From contig JBJMQS010000027.1 in assembly GCA_045802605.1 (NCBI GenBank), positions 16,459 to 80,458 on the forward strand: a stretch of DNA of 64,000 nt. The letters run 5' to 3'. The notes beneath the pieces were generated by a model. The model ran no database searches. It had not been told where the DNA came from and saw nothing but the letters and a program-made list of their open reading frames with translations. Shown piece after piece: positions 1 to 8,526 of this stretch. The position numbers and the translations under genes are program-made. The stretch's first letter is position 1. The number at the start of each line of letters is the position of its first letter. The DNA comes from JBJMQS01 sp045802605 (lineage in GTDB: Bacteria > Planctomycetota > Planctomycetia > Gemmatales > Gemmataceae).

Positions 1-556
1 ACTTGTCGCCCAAGCGCCTACCAGCGATGCTAAACTCCGCGATCTCGGCATCGCTCGGCTTGTGATCGGCGGACTTGCGAATTTGATCACCGAGAAATGC
101 TTGCGCGTAATACTCAACATCGGACAGCATCGAGAGCGATTCTTGAATGATCCCCGGCAGAATGCGTTGAGCGGGATTGGTCAGCAGCTTCAGCGTGCAA
201 GGCTCGTCGTGCAATAACTTGTCCTGAAAGCCGTTCGGGATTTCTAGGAGGGCAGAACCGTCGCCGTGATTGATTCGGGCTAAGCCTTCTTCGGCGGGCA
301 CCAACTCGACGGTGATCATTTTCGCGAGCGGCCCTTGTCCAAAGGCCCCGCGGACAAATGAGCTGAGCGTTGAGTCGTCGTGATCCACGACGAGCAATAA
401 GCCGCGCGGCGTGACGCTCTCGCCGCCGAAAACGACGCTGACGAGCGTCGTAACTGCGAACGGCATGATGATGCACATCGCAAGACCGATGGGATCTCGC
501 CACAAGCGGCGGATGTCTTTGAGCGCACTGACGAAGACGAATCGCAACGCCGTCAT
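1..556 (-). CDS. ABC-2 type transporter permease, N-terminal part (cut by window edge)
   Basis: Reading the minus strand from the ATG at 556 gives an open frame of about 185 codons to the window edge. It starts MTALRFVFVSALKDIRRLW, followed by a hydrophobic first membrane helix (about residues 25-45) and a long soluble region. This is the layout of ABC-2 permeases: one N-terminal helix, a large extracytoplasmic domain, then a helix bundle that lies outside the window. Its ATG overlaps the TGA of the upstream ATPase gene (ATGA, 553-556), so the two are translationally coupled and should form one exporter. The substrate cannot be told from the sequence. The family assignment rests on topology and context rather than a signature motif. 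Confidence 0.8.
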   Translation of the reverse strand, partial: MTALRFVFVSALKDIRRLWRDPIGLAMCIIMPFAVTTLVSVVFGGESVTPRGLLLVVDHDDSTLSSFVRGAFGQGPLAKMITVELVPAEEGLARINHGDGSALLEIPNGFQDKLLHDEPCTLKLLTNPAQRILPGIIQESLSMLSDVEYYAQAFLGDQIRKSADHKPSDAEIAEFSIAGRRLGDK

Positions 557-1482
557 TCGCGCAGTTCCTTGCCTGTCATGCGAATGAACAGGCTTTCTAA
601 ACTTGGCTGCGTCAGCGTGGTGCCGCGTATCTCCGCCCCTGCGCCGGCCAACAACGAAAATAGCTCCGGTAATCGACCCGATGCGCCGCGTAGGGCGAGG
701 ACAAGCAAGCCGTCATCCGCTTGAACGACGTCGAGACCCTGCACCTGTTGCAATTCATGGCGAACTTTGTCGGGAACGAATGTCCCGGTCAGGCGGACGA
801 GTTCGCGTTCGCCGGGCATCGCGCGGAGTTCTTCGAGCGTACCTTGGGCGATGACCTTGCCATGATCGACGATCGCCAGGCGATCGCAGAGTGTCTCCGC
901 TTCTTCCATGTAGTGCGTGGTGTAGAGCACGCAGGTACCGGCTTTCGCTTGCTCGCGAACGAGTTCCAATAGTCGAATGCGGCTCTGCGGATCCACGCCG
1001 ACTGTAGGCTCATCGAGCAACAGCACCTTCGGCCGATGAACGATGCCACAGGCGAAATTGAGCCGGCGTTTCATGCCACCGGAAAAGCGCTTCACCGGCT
1101 CCTTGGCGCGGTCGAGCAAGCCCGTCAGCTCCAGGACTTCGCGGATGCGTTCGGCTAACTGTGGATTGCGCATGCCTTGCGCACCACCCCAATAGGCCAG
1201 GTTCTCGGTGGCGGAGAGTTCGTCGTACAGTGCGAGCTCTTGCGGCACGATGCCAAGCGACTTGCGCGCAGCGACGCCCTCGCGGACAACATCTTTGCCC
1301 AGTACGCGAATATGGCCGGCTGTCGGGGTCAACAGACCGCAGATGCAACCGATGCTTGTGGTTTTGCCGGCGCCGTTCGGGCCCAAAAGGCCGAAGATTT
1401 CGCCGGGCCAGGCGTTGAACGAGACGCCATCGACGGCCGTGAGGTCACCGTAGACTTTTCGCAACTGCTCGACTTCAATCAT
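553..1482 (-). CDS. ABC transporter ATP-binding protein (ABC-2/DrrA-like exporter ATPase)
   Basis: This 309-residue nucleotide-binding subunit energises the permease encoded just downstream. Visible motifs are Walker A GPNGAGKT near residues 34-41, the signature FSGGMKRR, Walker B LLLDEPTVGVDP and the switch histidine in TTHYMEEAE. The C-terminal 80 residues form the accessory domain typical of DrrA/CcmA-type exporters. I chose the ATG at 1482 (protein starts MIEVEQLRKVYG), because homologues begin there. An in-frame ATG at 1524 would add 14 unrelated residues. No clear Shine-Dalgarno precedes either start. The cargo is unknown. Confidence 0.92.
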   Translation of the reverse strand: MIEVEQLRKVYGDLTAVDGVSFNAWPGEIFGLLGPNGAGKTTSIGCICGLLTPTAGHIRVLGKDVVREGVAARKSLGIVPQELALYDELSATENLAYWGGAQGMRNPQLAERIREVLELTGLLDRAKEPVKRFSGGMKRRLNFACGIVHRPKVLLLDEPTVGVDPQSRIRLLELVREQAKAGTCVLYTTHYMEEAETLCDRLAIVDHGKVIAQGTLEELRAMPGERELVRLTGTFVPDKVRHELQQVQGLDVVQADDGLLVLALRGASGRLPELFSLLAGAGAEIRGTTLTQPSLESLFIRMTGKELRE

Positions 1483-1554
1483 GGAGGAAGAATACGTTGA
1501 AAGCCCGAAGAACCAAGCACCCATTCTTATTCGAACGTCGAACTTAGATCTTGT

Positions 1555-1986
1555 TTAGCCATCATCAATTTTGAGGGAGGCACAGATCGCTTCGAGCACT
1601 TTGAGATTTGTTTCCTCGATATCGGTCGCTTGTGTCAGGATCAGAAGGGTGCCTTCAGCAGTCGCAGCGGCCCGGATGCGGCATGTGTTGGTCAAATCCA
1701 AGGCGAAGAAACCGACATCGTGCCCGACGGCGGGCCGCCCGGCGAGGTTGGAGACCATGGGCTCGACGTCGAGCTTGGGATATTCGGAGCGCATGGCCTC
1801 CAGTGCAGCGTCGGCCAGATCGCCAGGGCCGGGCATTGATTCGTCCAGTGTTAGGCTCAAAAACGCCGTGCCGGGGCTTTGAATTACAACAGTCCAGCCC
1901 AATTCGGTTTGTTCAACTTCCTCGGTCCAGTTCTCGGGATACACGAAGGAAATTCCCTGCTGCTCGAATTTAGCCGGCACTGCCAT
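1555..1986 (-). CDS. PsbP/DcrB-like domain protein, function unknown
   Basis: This is a 143-residue protein without an obvious signal peptide. The pattern of an N-terminal segment ending in a Y/F-P-x-x-W motif (residues 15-20), alternating strands, and a final stretch about a score that must not rise (TLLILTQATDIEE) resembles the DUF1795/PsbP-like alpha-beta fold, which often occurs as small cytosolic or lipoprotein stress proteins. It sits upstream of the ABC exporter with a 72-bp gap and could be co-transcribed with it. The fold call is by pattern only, and no biochemical role should be inferred. Confidence 0.7.
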   Translation of the reverse strand: MAVPAKFEQQGISFVYPENWTEEVEQTELGWTVVIQSPGTAFLSLTLDESMPGPGDLADAALEAMRSEYPKLDVEPMVSNLAGRPAVGHDVGFFALDLTNTCRIRAAATAEGTLLILTQATDIEETNLKVLEAICASLKIDDG

Positions 1987-2067
1987 CGCCCTCCCGAATC
2001 AGCCTAGCAAATCCACCTTGACCGGCTTCACCAAACGGCCCTAACATCGTGATCCCGAGGATTGCTC

Positions 2068-3663
2068 ATGGACGAGCCGGCAACGACCGTGTCTACAGAA
2101 ACCCCCGTTCGCTTTTGGCGTTGGGTGCTCGTCATAGCGCTGGTCGCTTTGGGGCTGCGAGTCTGGGTGGTCGCGCGGAGTGAAGTGGCGGCTCGCGACT
2201 CGATCAACTTCATTCGCTATGCGTTGCGCTTCGAATCGGAGCCATTCACCAAAGTACTTCGCGAGGCCGAACAACCGCCGGGCTATCCGCTCGCAGTGCT
2301 GGCGGCGTCGTGGCCGGTGCGCGCATGGCGCGGCACGACTGATCCGGCGGGCATGGCATTGGCGGCCGAGATCGCCAGCCTATGCTTCGGCGTCTTGCTC
2401 GTGATTCCGATGGCACTATTGGGGCGGAACCTCGGCGGGCCACTTTTGGGTTTGCTCGCGGCCGCGCTGTTTCAATGTTTGCCGTCCTGGATTCGACTGA
2501 CGAGCGACGGGCTCTCCGAATCAACATTTCTTTTCTGGTCGGCCAGCGCATTGTGGTTGGCGGCGCGTGCTTTCTCAGGTGGCCCGCTGTGGACTATGCT
2601 TGGCTGCGGTTTGGCTGCCGGCTGCGCCTACTTCACTCGTCCGGAAGGAGCGGAGCTAGTTATTGCGGCGGCCTGCGTACTTTTGACGATGGCAATCTTG
2701 CGGCGCATCACCTGGAATCAGGCGGCTCTACAAACCGCGGCGCTCGTCGCAGGCTTCGCGGTTTTTCTCGGACCTTTCTACGCCACCACGGGCCGACTGA
2801 CGAATAAGCCGACCGCCCGCTACCTCCTCGGCGATGAGACAGCGAAAACATCGTACTTCGGCGCCGCACCGACAAAGACATTGCCGTTGGCAGTTTGGTT
2901 GCAGGGTGATGAAGCGTCGAGCAAATGGGTCTCGGCAGGGAAAGCTCTGATTCAAGAAGTGGCCCAATCGAGCCGATATGCGGGGCTTTTCTTGGCGCTG
3001 ATCGGTTTGTATCTCTGGAGTTCGCGGATCAAGAATCAGGCCGCGGGTTGGATGATGTTTGGCCTGTGTGTTTTGCACAGCGGCCTCCTCATCCGCATGA
3101 CCTCGGCGTTGGGATATCTCTCTGAGAGACACACGGCCTTACTGATCTTGGTCGGGAGCTATCCGGCCGCGCTAGCAGTTCAGGCCTTCGCCGAGCGGGT
3201 TCGCCATATCGCGAAACTTAGAATCAAGGTCACCGCTTTGGCCGCAGTCTGCATCCTCTTTGCATTTGCGAGTGAACTACCTTCGCTTGGCCGAGCGCTT
3301 CACGGCAATCGGGCCGGCCACCGAGCGGCTGGCGAATGGCTGGCGAAGAACGCCCCGGCCGAGGCTGGGATTCGCGATCCATTCTGCTGGGCGAATTACT
3401 ACGCCGGGCGAGTATTTCATGAGACGGCTGCTGCCGATCCAGATGAACAATTTGTGATTGTTGAGAACAGCGACAACCAGCATTCGCGCTTGCCGCTGAT
3501 GCCGGAAGCCCGCGCGAAAGCGACGGCCGGCACGATGGTTTATTGCTGGCCGCCGGGCGATAAAGACAAATCACTGGTGCGCGTCTATCACTGGCACCGG
3601 CCAGGGCCGTTCACAAACTCCAGTCCCACGCCGCCATCTTCTCCATCGCCGGCCGGTGGGTGA
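2068..3663 (+). CDS. GT39/ArnT-like polytopic membrane glycosyltransferase family protein
   Basis: This 531-residue protein has about 11-12 hydrophobic helices. After the first helix (residues 17-36) comes a short extracytoplasmic loop with an acidic residue (ARDSINFIRYA) and then the stretch EQPPGYPLAVLAA. That is the arrangement of PMT/ArnT-family transferases, which use polyprenyl-phosphate sugars at the outer face of the membrane. The C-terminal 150 residues are soluble. I chose the ATG at 2068 over the in-frame TTG at 2062. The 3' end overlaps the convergent surE by 53 bp. The acceptor and sugar are unknown. Confidence 0.75.
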   Translation: MDEPATTVSTETPVRFWRWVLVIALVALGLRVWVVARSEVAARDSINFIRYALRFESEPFTKVLREAEQPPGYPLAVLAASWPVRAWRGTTDPAGMALAAEIASLCFGVLLVIPMALLGRNLGGPLLGLLAAALFQCLPSWIRLTSDGLSESTFLFWSASALWLAARAFSGGPLWTMLGCGLAAGCAYFTRPEGAELVIAAACVLLTMAILRRITWNQAALQTAALVAGFAVFLGPFYATTGRLTNKPTARYLLGDETAKTSYFGAAPTKTLPLAVWLQGDEASSKWVSAGKALIQEVAQSSRYAGLFLALIGLYLWSSRIKNQAAGWMMFGLCVLHSGLLIRMTSALGYLSERHTALLILVGSYPAALAVQAFAERVRHIAKLRIKVTALAAVCILFAFASELPSLGRALHGNRAGHRAAGEWLAKNAPAEAGIRDPFCWANYYAGRVFHETAAADPDEQFVIVENSDNQHSRLPLMPEARAKATAGTMVYCWPPGDKDKSLVRVYHWHRPGPFTNSSPTPPSSPSPAGG

Positions 3664-4381
3664 GGTCAAATTGTAGCGGCGTCACCGTAATGTACTGTTC
3701 ATCCAGCATTGTCACGTCGGTATCCGGATGCGGCTCCGGGGCGTGCAATTCAGGTAGCGCCCAAAAGTAAACCCGGCCACGTGGGTCTTTGCGGCGATCA
3801 AAATTCTCTTTGTAGGGACTGATGTTTTGCGGTGCGACGCGCACGCCGCGCACGGGCCCTCGTTCCAGCGCGGGAATATTCACGTTGAACAGTGACCCCG
3901 CCGCGGGCTTGCGGGCGACGATTTGGGACACCACGTTCCTGGCCAATCCGGCCGCCTTCGGAAAATCGAGCGGCTGAGCCTTGGTGTATTGCAGCGACAC
4001 GGCGATGCTCGTGATGTGGTAAAACGCCCCTTCGATCGCTGCCGCCACGGTGCCAGAATAGATCACGTTGATGCCCGCGTTCGACCCAGCGTTCAAGCCG
4101 CTAACGATCAAATCGGGTTGTTCCGGCAACAACTCTTGTAGTGCGAGCTTCACGCAATCCGCCGGCCGGCCTTCGACCGCCCAGCCGATGAAGTCTGTCT
4201 TGTCGTCGTTGTAAACCTCTTGCGTCAATAGCGGTGTCAGCAACGTGATCGAGTGCCCGGCCGCGCTTTGCTCCGTCGCAGGGGCCACGACGTGGACAGT
4301 ACCAATTTGCTGCAACTCTTTGCGAAGCGCCCGCAAGCCGGGCGCGTAAATGCCATCATCGTTGGTCAACAAAATACGCAC
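3611..4381 (-). CDS. surE: 5'/3'-nucleotidase SurE
   Basis: This 256-residue metal-dependent phosphatase removes phosphate from nucleoside 5'- and 3'-monophosphates. The N-terminus VRILLTNDDGIYAPG carries the metal-binding NDDG motif. Further on are SGLNAGSNAG and the YSGTVAAA motif that together form the SurE active site. I chose the GTG at 4381, which places NDDG at residues 8-11 as in the family. The longer open frame to 4549 would run through the 28-bp palindrome and is not protein-like. The gene is downstream of uvrC on the same strand, with the palindrome between them. Confidence 0.95.
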   Translation of the reverse strand: MRILLTNDDGIYAPGLRALRKELQQIGTVHVVAPATEQSAAGHSITLLTPLLTQEVYNDDKTDFIGWAVEGRPADCVKLALQELLPEQPDLIVSGLNAGSNAGINVIYSGTVAAAIEGAFYHITSIAVSLQYTKAQPLDFPKAAGLARNVVSQIVARKPAAGSLFNVNIPALERGPVRGVRVAPQNISPYKENFDRRKDPRGRVYFWALPELHAPEPHPDTDVTMLDEQYITVTPLQFDLTHRPAMEKMAAWDWSL

Positions 4382-4408
4382 GGAACTATCTCCTGAGTCA
4401 TCCACTAG

Positions 4409-4473
4409 TAACGAGCCGGAAGCGTGAGCGACGGTGTTCGAAAGGCACCGTCGCTCACGCTTCCGGCTCGTTA
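4409..4473. repeat. Perfect 28-bp-arm palindrome between uvrC and surE
   Basis: The arms 4409-4436 and 4446-4473 are exact reverse complements, separated by the 9-nt loop ttcgaaagg. There is no T-tract on either side, so it is not a classical intrinsic terminator. It lies entirely between the uvrC stop and the surE start. The stem would be very stable in RNA on either strand. It is most likely a dispersed intergenic palindromic element that may affect mRNA processing. Confidence 0.9.
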
Positions 4474-4481
4474 AGACATAA

Positions 4482-5822
4482 CTAACCCTGCATTCGTTTC
4501 TTACGAAGTAAATGCAAATAGTGTTGCGCGAAGCGGTGGGCCTCATCACGAACGTACTGCAGTAGCCGCAACGCCGCCGAATGTCGGCTCAATCGCAATG
4601 GTTCCGCGTCGCCAGGCCGGTAGATCTCTTCCTCTCGCTTGGCCAGCGAAATCAAACACGGCGGCTCCAAATGTAGCGCGGCGAAGGCCTCGCGTGCCGC
4701 ATTGAGCTGACCCTTGCCGCCGTCGATGAGCAAGATGTCCGGGAAAATAGACTCGTCGTCGGCCGCTCGGCGAAACCGCCGCAGGATGACCTCGCGGATC
4801 GAAGCGAAGTCATCCACGCCTTCGACGGTGCGCATCTTGAATCGCCGATAGCCAGGCTTGAACGGCAAGCCATCAAGGAAGGACACGAGCGATGCCACCG
4901 TGTCCTCGCCGCCCAGGTGAGCGATATCGACACCTTCGATGGATCGCGGGACTTGCGCCAAGCCGAGAGCCTTTTTCAATCCATGCAATCCGCGCTTCGG
5001 GTCGATGGCGAAAACGTGCGGCTGCACGTCTTTGTCCACGTCGCCACGCATTTCAAGTTTGGATAGTGCTTGGATTTCGTCGCGGAGCCGGCCTGCCTTC
5101 TCGAACTGCATGGCCTCCGAAGCGGCTTTCATTTCCGCTTCCATCTCCTTGATCAATCGTTCTTTCTTTCCTTCGAGCACCATGCGGAAGCTCCGAATTT
5201 GCTTGCGGTAATCCTCGCGGGTCACGCGGAAGTTGCAGGGCGCGGTGCATTGATGGATCGTGTGCAAGATGCACGGGCGAAACCATCGCCAGCGCGGGTC
5301 CTCGTTGCGGATGTCGAGCGTGCAGGTGCGAAATTGGAAGATGCGCTGCAGCACCTGCATCGCCATCCGCAAGCCCTTCGCACTCGTGAATGGGCCGTAC
5401 AGCTTCACTCCTTTTCGCCGCGGCGTGCGAGTAAACTCCACCCGCGGGTATTGTTCACGCAGGCGGATTTGCAGATAAGGAAATGATTTGCCGTCTTTGA
5501 GGTCGGAGTTGAACTTCGGCTGAATATCTTTGACCAGCCGAGCTTCGAGCAAGATCGCGTCCACCTCGCTGTCGGCCACCAAGAAATCCACATCGACGAT
5601 ATGTTTGACGAGCTCAGCCGTGCGATGCTCGGCCGCAGCCGCCGCCAGAAAGTAACTGCCCGCCCGGCTGCGCAAATTCTTCGCCTTGCCGACGTAGATC
5701 ACGCGGCCCTGAGCGTCCTTCATCAGGTACACGCCGGGACTCGTGGGAAAGTGGCGGACTTTCTCGCCTGGCAAAACCGGCACCGCTGGCTCCGACGGCA
5801 CCGGCTCGATCGATTCAGACAT
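4482..5822 (-). CDS. uvrC: UvrC-type excinuclease subunit, short form lacking the C-terminal HhH domain
   Basis: UvrC makes both incisions in nucleotide excision repair. This 446-residue protein has the GIY-YIG nuclease domain (GVYLMKD and VIYVGKAKNLRSR, about residues 29-53), the UVR segment that binds UvrB (MQFEKAGRLRDEIQAL, about 239-254), and the RNase H-like nuclease domain with VDIAHLGGEDTVAS and ILLIDGGKGQLNAA. It stops at RDEAHRFAQHYLHLLRKKR, where the family's tandem helix-hairpin-helix DNA-binding domain would begin. Typical UvrC is about 600 residues. The region between the UVR segment and the second nuclease is also short. It could be a full UvrC of a compact lineage, or a Cho-like auxiliary enzyme with both nuclease domains. 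Confidence 0.88.
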   Translation of the reverse strand: MSESIEPVPSEPAVPVLPGEKVRHFPTSPGVYLMKDAQGRVIYVGKAKNLRSRAGSYFLAAAAAEHRTAELVKHIVDVDFLVADSEVDAILLEARLVKDIQPKFNSDLKDGKSFPYLQIRLREQYPRVEFTRTPRRKGVKLYGPFTSAKGLRMAMQVLQRIFQFRTCTLDIRNEDPRWRWFRPCILHTIHQCTAPCNFRVTREDYRKQIRSFRMVLEGKKERLIKEMEAEMKAASEAMQFEKAGRLRDEIQALSKLEMRGDVDKDVQPHVFAIDPKRGLHGLKKALGLAQVPRSIEGVDIAHLGGEDTVASLVSFLDGLPFKPGYRRFKMRTVEGVDDFASIREVILRRFRRAADDESIFPDILLIDGGKGQLNAAREAFAALHLEPPCLISLAKREEEIYRPGDAEPLRLSRHSAALRLLQYVRDEAHRFAQHYLHLLRKKRMQG

Positions 5823-5873
5823 TCGCTGACTCCTTCGCCGTTTATTTTAGACGAAGGAAGGAAATGCAGGTCA

Positions 5874-7169
5874 TTACTTCTTTGCTGGGCCAATCACTTC
5901 TTTCCCGACCCATGGCCGCAGCACTTCCGGCACGACGACTGAGCCATCCGCTTGCTGGTAGTTTTCCAGGATGGCGACGATCGCGCGGGTGCAGGCGACG
6001 GCGGTGCCGTTGAGCGTGTGGACGAAGCGCGTCCCTTTTTGGCCGGGGACCTTGTAGCGGACGTTGAGGCGGCGAGCCTGGAAGTCGGTGCAATTGGAGG
6101 TGCTGGTGACCTCGCCGAACTCGCCGCCGGTTCCGCGGCCGGGCATCCAGGCTTCAAGGTCGTATTTGCGGTAAGCGGGCCCGCCCAGGTCGCCGGTGCA
6201 GGTGTCAATGACGTGGAAAGGCAAGCCAAGCCCGTGGAAGATTGACTCTTCGATCCGCAAAAGCTCTTCGTGGATTTGTTCGCTTTGATCGGGCGTGCAA
6301 AATGCGAACATCTCCACCTTGGTGAATTGATGCACGCGGTAGAGGCCGCGGGTATCCCGGCCCGGTGCGCCGGCTTCGGTCCGGAAACAGTGAGACAGCC
6401 CGACATATTTCTTCGGTAAATCGAGCTCATCAAAAATCTGGTTGCGGTGCATACCGCCGAGCGTAATCTCGGCCGTAGCGATGAGGCACAGGTCAGTATC
6501 GGCGACTGTGTAGACTTGCCGTGTTTCGGGATTGGGGTCGCGCGGAATGAAGCCGATGCCTTCGAGCACTTCCGCCCGGGCCAAGTCCGGCGTGATGATT
6601 GGCGTGTAGCCTTCGCGGATGAGCGACTGCATCGCATACTGCACAAGCGCGAGTTCCAGCAGGACCGCTTCATTCTTCAGGAAATAAAACTTCTGACCCG
6701 CTACCGCAGCTCCGGCTTCGAAGTCGACGAGGTCAAGCGCCTCAGCAACGGCGACGTGATCTTTGACTGGGAAATCAAACTTCCTCGGCGTGCCGGCGTT
6801 TTTGATCACTTTGTTGTCGGCCGCAGTCGTGCCCACGGGTGCCGCCGGGTGCGTCATGTTGGGGATCATGACGAGCACCGCGTGCAGATCAACTTCGACC
6901 TGTTTCAGCTCCTTTTCAGCAACGCCTACTTTTTCACGGAGCGACTTGCCTTCGGCGATCAGTTGTTGTTTCTGGGCCGGATCTTTTTGTTGCGGGATGA
7001 GCTTCGAGATTTCGTTCGCACGCTGTTGCAACAGTTGAGCGTCATTCGCGAGCCGCTTGCGCTCGTCGTCGAGCCGCACGACAGCATCGACATCAGCCTT
7101 GACCAGACGGTTGGCACAATTGGTTTTTACCGCGTCGAGATTCTTGCGAATGAAATCAGCATCGAGCAT
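5874..7169 (-). CDS. serS: Seryl-tRNA synthetase
   Basis: This class II aminoacyl-tRNA synthetase charges tRNA-Ser. The 431 residues match the family length. The first 110 residues form the coiled-coil arm (heptad-rich, with a run of lysines and glutamates around 65-95) that contacts the long variable arm of tRNA-Ser. Motif 2 is visible around HCFRTEAGAPGRDTRGLYRV, and motif 3 and the serine site around EVTSTSNCTDFQARR. The start MLDADFIRKN is typical of the family. A matching tRNA-Ser gene lies 13 kb away. Confidence 0.97.
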   Translation of the reverse strand: MLDADFIRKNLDAVKTNCANRLVKADVDAVVRLDDERKRLANDAQLLQQRANEISKLIPQQKDPAQKQQLIAEGKSLREKVGVAEKELKQVEVDLHAVLVMIPNMTHPAAPVGTTAADNKVIKNAGTPRKFDFPVKDHVAVAEALDLVDFEAGAAVAGQKFYFLKNEAVLLELALVQYAMQSLIREGYTPIITPDLARAEVLEGIGFIPRDPNPETRQVYTVADTDLCLIATAEITLGGMHRNQIFDELDLPKKYVGLSHCFRTEAGAPGRDTRGLYRVHQFTKVEMFAFCTPDQSEQIHEELLRIEESIFHGLGLPFHVIDTCTGDLGGPAYRKYDLEAWMPGRGTGGEFGEVTSTSNCTDFQARRLNVRYKVPGQKGTRFVHTLNGTAVACTRAIVAILENYQQADGSVVVPEVLRPWVGKEVIGPAKK

Positions 7170-7192
7170 AATTATTCGGGTTCCCGAAAAGA

Positions 7193-7260
7193 ACTAACCA
7201 CAGAGATCACAGAGCACACGGAGGCGTTTCTCTGTGTGCTCTGTGATCTCTGTGGTTAGT
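7193..7260. repeat. 27-bp-arm palindrome between citrate synthase and serS
   Basis: The arms 7193-7219 and 7234-7260 are exact reverse complements around a 14-nt loop. The sequence is a run of short purine/pyrimidine words built on cagagatcacagagcac. No T-tract is attached. It fills the gap between the gltA stop and the serS start region. It differs in sequence from the palindromes at 4409 and 35584 but has the same dimensions. Confidence 0.9.
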
Positions 7261-7271
7261 GTATTGTCTTA

Positions 7272-8411
7272 TTACGCTCGTTCTGCCAGCGGGACATACG
7301 CACGCTCGGCGGGTCCCGCGTAAATTTGCTCGGGTCGGAAGATGCGGTTATTTTGCAGTTGTTCGAGCCAATGCGCCAACCAGCCCGCCACGCGAGCCAC
7401 GGCGAAGATCGGCGTGAACTGATCGCTGGGAATGCCGAGCGACTGGTAAACGATGCCTGAGAAGAAATCGACGTTGGGGTAGATGCCTTTCGGCCCAAGC
7501 AAAGGCACCGCGGCCTGTTCCAATTCCAGAGCGATGTCATAGAGCTGCGGCCGGCTCGACTCGGCGAACACGTTCTCGGCCAACTCCTGCAACACGGTCG
7601 CCCGCGGGTCCTTCACTTTGTAAACGCGGTGGCCGAAGCCCATAATCTTGCCCTTGGCGGCCACGGTCTTTTCCAACCAGGCCTTGGCGTTCTCGGGCTT
7701 GCCGATCTTCTCCAACATGTCGAGCGCTTCTTCGTTGGCCCCCCCATGCAGCGGGCCGGCCAATGCCCCAATCGCCGCGCTGATTGTGCGATAGGGGTCG
7801 GCCAGTGTCGAGCCCACGACACGGGCCGTGAATGTCGAAGCGTTCATCTGATGCTCGGCATGCAGGATCAAGCAGGCATCGAGCATCTTGCGAACGGCGG
7901 GCGATGGCACCTTGCCATTGAGCATGTAGCAAAAGTTGCCGGCGTGATCGAGGTCGTTGCGCGGCGCAATAGGATCGAGGCCCGAACGAACACGGTGATA
8001 GGCCGCCACGAGCGACGGCATGCCCGCAATCAAGCGCAGGCATGCTTCCCAATTCGCGCTCGCATCCGACACCGATCGGGTCGCGGCGAACATTCCGAGC
8101 GCTGACACCGTCGTTTGCAGCGCATCCATGGGATGACCGGTCGGCGGCAGCGTCTTGATCAGGTCGATCATCCGGAAGTGGACCGCACGCCGTTGGCGAA
8201 GCTGCGAATCAAATTCGGCGAGTTGCTTCTGGGTCGGCAGCTCGCCCTTGAGCAGAAGCCAAGCCGTCTCCTCAAAAGTGCTGTCGCGCGCGAGCGATTC
8301 TACGGCAATCCCGCGATAAAGGAGCCGAGCCTTAATACCGTCCAAATCACTGACAGCCGATTCGGCCACCGGCACGTCCGCCAAACCCGGTCTCAGCTCC
8401 AACACACTCAT
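7272..8411 (-). CDS. gltA: Citrate synthase / 2-methylcitrate synthase family
   Basis: This enzyme condenses acetyl-CoA (or propionyl-CoA) with oxaloacetate. The 379 residues match the short dimeric citrate synthases of Gram-positive and archaeal type rather than the 430-residue hexameric form. The catalytic histidines lie in GPLHGGANEEAL and GFGHRVYKVKDPRA, and the catalytic aspartate in NVDFFSGIVYQSLGIP. The C-terminal RPEQIYAGP is the usual CoA and active-site strand. Motifs alone do not separate citrate from methylcitrate synthase. No prp genes flank it, which favours the TCA-cycle role. Confidence 0.95.
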   Translation of the reverse strand: MSVLELRPGLADVPVAESAVSDLDGIKARLLYRGIAVESLARDSTFEETAWLLLKGELPTQKQLAEFDSQLRQRRAVHFRMIDLIKTLPPTGHPMDALQTTVSALGMFAATRSVSDASANWEACLRLIAGMPSLVAAYHRVRSGLDPIAPRNDLDHAGNFCYMLNGKVPSPAVRKMLDACLILHAEHQMNASTFTARVVGSTLADPYRTISAAIGALAGPLHGGANEEALDMLEKIGKPENAKAWLEKTVAAKGKIMGFGHRVYKVKDPRATVLQELAENVFAESSRPQLYDIALELEQAAVPLLGPKGIYPNVDFFSGIVYQSLGIPSDQFTPIFAVARVAGWLAHWLEQLQNNRIFRPEQIYAGPAERAYVPLAERA

Positions 8412-8526
8412 AACGAACCTCTGCGCTTTAGAAGACGGCTGCCCGCCGTCGGCTGATAACCTATTGCGATTCGTGCTTTCGGGCTAGTAACGTCGGGCAC
8501 GTGAAACGCACCCTGGAAGATCGAAT

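Noticed and set aside
4409..4473. Palindrome as an intrinsic terminator
   Set aside because: No T-tract on either strand; called a repeat instead.
4382..4549. Longer N-terminus for SurE
   Set aside because: It would translate the 28-bp palindrome; the family start with NDDG near residue 8 is met by the GTG at 4381.
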